This document shows positions 12,716 through 14,838 of a stretch of 14,838 nt of DNA, one piece after another. The position numbers and the translations under genes are program-made. The stretch covers positions 1-14,838 of the forward strand of contig DJEE01000088.1 of NCBI GenBank assembly GCA_002431805.1, written 5' to 3'. Position 1 is the first letter of the stretch. Every line of letters starts with the position of its first letter. The notes below the pieces were generated by a model. The model searched no databases. It saw only the letters and a list, made by a program, of their open reading frames with translations, and was not told the DNA's origin. This stretch comes from Eggerthellaceae bacterium UBA5906 (GTDB taxonomy: Bacteria; Actinomycetota; Coriobacteriia; Coriobacteriales; Eggerthellaceae).

Positions 12716-13267
12716 TTAGTCGCGGTCCTTGAACGGGAAGCCGAGCGCGGAAAGCAGCGCGTAAGCGTTCTCGTTGTTACCGGCAGTGGTGACGAACGTG
12801 ATGTCCATACCACGGGTACGGTCGATCTTGTCGTACTCAATCTCGGGGAAGATCAGCTGCTCGGTGATGCCCAGCGTGTAGTTGCCGCGGCCGTCGAAGC
12901 TGGTCGGAGAAATACCGCGGAAGTCGCGGACGCGCGGCAGGGCCGTGGCCAGCAGACGATCCAGGAACTCCCACATGCGGTCGCCGCGCAGGGTGACCTT
13001 GCAGCCGATGGCCTGGCCCTCACGCACATGGAAGCCAGCGATGGACTTCTTGGCGCGCGTGATGCAGGGCTGCTGACCGGTGATGATGCGCATGTCGTTC
13101 ATGGCAGCATCAAGCAGCTTGTGGTCGGAAGCGGCAGCGCCAACGCCCATGTTCACGACGATCTTCTCAAGACGCGGAACGTTGTTGATGTTGGTGATGC
13201 CCAGCTCGGACTCGAGCTTGCTCACAACCTCGTTTTTGTACTTCTCTTTGAGACGAGGAGTAGTCAT
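12716..13267 (-). CDS. rplE: 50S ribosomal protein L5
   Basis: 5S rRNA-binding protein of 183 residues that contacts the P-site tRNA and bridge B1b. Recognised by [10 protein letters not shown] near the start, [41 protein letters not shown] (family signature, split by GF), [19 protein letters not shown] and the [10 protein letters not shown] strand near the C-terminus. AAAGGA precedes the ATG. The 114-bp gap from rplX carries two inverted repeats. Confidence 0.97.
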   Translation of the reverse strand: MTTPRLKEKYKNEVVSKLESELGITNINNVPRLEKIVVNMGVGAAASDHKLLDAAMNDMRIITGQQPCITRAKKSIAGFHVREGQAIGCKVTLRGDRMWEFLDRLLATALPRVRDFRGISPTSFDGRGNYTLGITEQLIFPEIEYDKIDRTRGMDITFVTTAGNNENAYALLSALGFPFKDRD

Positions 13268-13290
13268 GCGATTTCCTTTCGATGAATTAA

Positions 13291-13371
13291 ACGCAGGATT
13301 TCCGACCCTGCGTCCCTGGTCTTATGGGCCGGGGTCATATCTTTGATGCGGCCCGCGCGCAGGCGGGCCGC
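13291..13371 (-). other. Two hairpins in the rplX-rplE gap
   Basis: One stem pairs 13348-13356 with 13363-13371 (9 bp, almost all G+C, 6-base loop). The other pairs 13291-13297 with 13307-13313 (7 bp, 9-base loop). There is no strong U-run after either. They fill most of a gap that is only a few bases in many spc operons. Confidence 0.5.
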
Positions 13372-13381
13372 CTTCAACGAC

Positions 13382-13705
13382 CTATTTGTCGATGTCCTTG
13401 CCGCACTTCTTGCAAACGCGGACGTTCTTGCCAGCGTCGTTCTTGCGGTGAGACACGCGCGTGGGCTTCTTGCACTCGGGGCAGATGACCATGACGTTGG
13501 AGACATGGATAGGAGCCTCGACGGACATGATGCCGCCCTGGGGGTTCTGCTGGGTAGGACGCATTGCCTTCTTGACAACGTTGACCTTCTCAACGACCAC
13601 ACGCTGCTTGCTGGGGAGGGAGCGGACAACCGTGCCTTCCTTGCCCTTGTCCTTGCCGGACAGAACGCGGACTGTGTCGCCCTTCTTGATGTTCATGCTG
13701 TTCAT
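13382..13705 (-). CDS. rplX: 50S ribosomal protein L24
   Basis: Assembly-initiating large-subunit protein of 107 residues with a KOW motif near the N-terminus (KKGDTVRVLSGKDKGKEGTV). The C-terminal CPEC and CKKCG pairs form a probable zinc knuckle, present in many Gram-positive L24 proteins. The ATG at 13705 has AAAGGGGG eight bases upstream; an ATG three codons later is less well placed. It lies 14 bp after rplN. Confidence 0.96.
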   Translation of the reverse strand: MNSMNIKKGDTVRVLSGKDKGKEGTVVRSLPSKQRVVVEKVNVVKKAMRPTQQNPQGGIMSVEAPIHVSNVMVICPECKKPTRVSHRKNDAGKNVRVCKKCGKDIDK

Positions 13706-13719
13706 TGCGGTAACCCCCT

Positions 13720-14088
13720 TTACAGCGTCTCAGGTGCCAAGGACACGATCTTCATGTACTTCTTCTCGCGCAGCTCGCGGGCAACGGGCCCGAAGATACG
13801 CGTGCCACGCGGCGCACCGTTGGCGTCGATCAGAACAGCGGCGTTCTGGTCGAACTTGATGTAGCTGCCGTCAGCGCGACGAACTTCCTTCTTGACGCGC
13901 ACAACGACGCAGCGCACAACGTCACCCTTCTTCACAGCACCGTTAGGCATAGCCTCTTTGACGCTGCAGATGATCACGTCGCCCAGGCCCGCGTAACGGC
14001 GCTTCGAGCCGCCCAGGACCTTGATGCACTGCACCTTGCGAGCGCCGGAGTTGTCGGCGACCGCGAGCATGGTTTGCATCTGAATCAT
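13720..14088 (-). CDS. rplN: 50S ribosomal protein L14
   Basis: Highly conserved 122-residue large-subunit protein at the subunit interface. It begins [19 protein letters not shown] and contains the signature near residues 60-86 including [20 protein letters not shown], then [22 protein letters not shown]. The ribosome site (AGATAGG) is weaker than those of its neighbours, yet the start agrees with the family. It lies 49 bp after rpsQ. Confidence 0.97.
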   Translation of the reverse strand: MIQMQTMLAVADNSGARKVQCIKVLGGSKRRYAGLGDVIICSVKEAMPNGAVKKGDVVRCVVVRVKKEVRRADGSYIKFDQNAAVLIDANGAPRGTRIFGPVARELREKKYMKIVSLAPETL

Positions 14089-14137
14089 TGCTTCAACCTA
14101 TCTTTCAATCGGTAACTGATGGGATAAGAGGAAAAGA

Positions 14138-14398
14138 CTATTTAGCCTTTTCGTTGATCTCCACCAGGCGCCAACGCTTCATCTTCGACAGCGGGCGGGT
14201 CTCCATGATGGTGACGGTGTCGCCGACGCCAGCCTCGTTGTTCTCGTCATGTGCGTGGAACTTCTTGGTGGTCGTCATCATCTTCTTGTACACCGGATGC
14301 GGTTTGCGCTCAGCAACGGACACGACGATGGTCTTGTCGTTAGCGGCGCTCACCACGATGCCCTGGCGGACCTTACGCGTATTACGCTCTTCGCTCAT
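14138..14398 (-). CDS. rpsQ: 30S ribosomal protein S17
   Basis: 16S rRNA-binding OB-fold protein of 86 residues. [18 protein letters not shown] is the first strand pair, [19 protein letters not shown] the conserved middle, and [20 protein letters not shown] the family signature. AAGGAAGG lies ahead of the ATG. It lies 17 bp after rpmC in canonical order. Confidence 0.97.
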   Translation of the reverse strand: MSEERNTRKVRQGIVVSAANDKTIVVSVAERKPHPVYKKMMTTTKKFHAHDENNEAGVGDTVTIMETRPLSKMKRWRLVEINEKAK

Positions 14399-14415
14399 AC
14401 TATCAAACCTTCCTT

Positions 14416-14610
14416 TTATGCGCTCAGCTCACGGGCGCGCATCTCGGTCTGGATGCGAGCGATGTCCTTCTTAACCTGCTTCACGCGTGCGGTGTTGTCA
14501 AGCTGGCTCGTTGCCATCTGGAAACGCAAGTTGAAAAGCTCAGCGCGCGCTTCCTTGAGTTTGGCCTGCAGATCGTCGGCAGACAGCTCACGAATCTCTG
14601 CTGCTTTCAT
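14416..14610 (-). CDS. rpmC: 50S ribosomal protein L29
   Basis: Small two-helix protein of 64 residues near the exit tunnel. [41 protein letters not shown] and the KDIARIQT signature identify it. Its ATG directly abuts the rplP stop codon and its ribosome site (AGGAG) lies within the last rplP codons, so the two are translationally coupled. Confidence 0.96.
   Translation of the reverse strand: MKAAEIRELSADDLQAKLKEARAELFNLRFQMATSQLDNTARVKQVKKDIARIQTEMRARELSA

Positions 14611-14838
<228 letters not shown>

Overview
The window comes from a bacterial chromosome, very probably a high-G+C Gram-positive of the Actinomycetota, and by overall protein style a gut-type Coriobacteriia/Eggerthellaceae member. 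The class-level call is inference. It rests on the zinc-type S14 protein, the zinc-lid adenylate kinase, an L24 with two CxxC pairs, and a sialate lyase of the style I associate with actinobacteria. Every supported gene is on the minus strand, so transcription runs from position 14838 towards 1.

Region 14838 to 7388 is the spc ribosomal-protein block in canonical order: rplP (partial), rpmC, rpsQ, rplN, rplX, rplE, rpsN, rpsH, rplF, rplR, rpsE, rpmD, rplO, secY, then adk. Several spacers (rplX-rplE, rplE-rpsN, rpsN-rpsH, rpmD-rplO) are 100-160 bp and carry inverted repeats. A well-formed promoter-like sequence lies between rpmD and rplO. A 101-bp imperfect palindrome and a terminator separate secY from adk. 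A strong terminator hairpin ends the block after adk, so map-infA, the usual neighbours of adk in this phylum, are not here.

Region 7361 to 5184 holds one large polytopic membrane protein with an extracytoplasmic domain after its first membrane segment and a GT-C-glycosyltransferase-like layout. Its 5' third is clearly A+T-richer than the surroundings. A perfect TATAAT lies only about 10 bp upstream of its first ATG, suggesting a leaderless or near-leaderless message.

Region 5095 to 57 is an amino-sugar/sialic acid catabolic cluster in transcription order nagB, nagA, nanA-like lyase, nanK (ROK kinase), nanE. Together they can account for the complete route: Neu5Ac to ManNAc + pyruvate (lyase), ManNAc to ManNAc-6-P (kinase), to GlcNAc-6-P (epimerase), to GlcN-6-P + acetate (NagA), to fructose-6-P + ammonia (NagB). 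No transporter, sialidase or regulator lies inside the window. The cluster is split by a hairpin between nagB and nagA, by a 310-bp spacer with a striking pair of inverted 29-nt REP-like units between nagA and nanA, and by a rho-independent terminator plus new promoter between nanA and nanK.

I see no tRNA, rRNA, CRISPR array, insertion sequence or phage gene. The gene content is conventional. The least explained signals are the two palindromic intergenic elements, the internal rplO promoter with its structured leader, the membrane protein, and the substituted zinc ligand in NanK.
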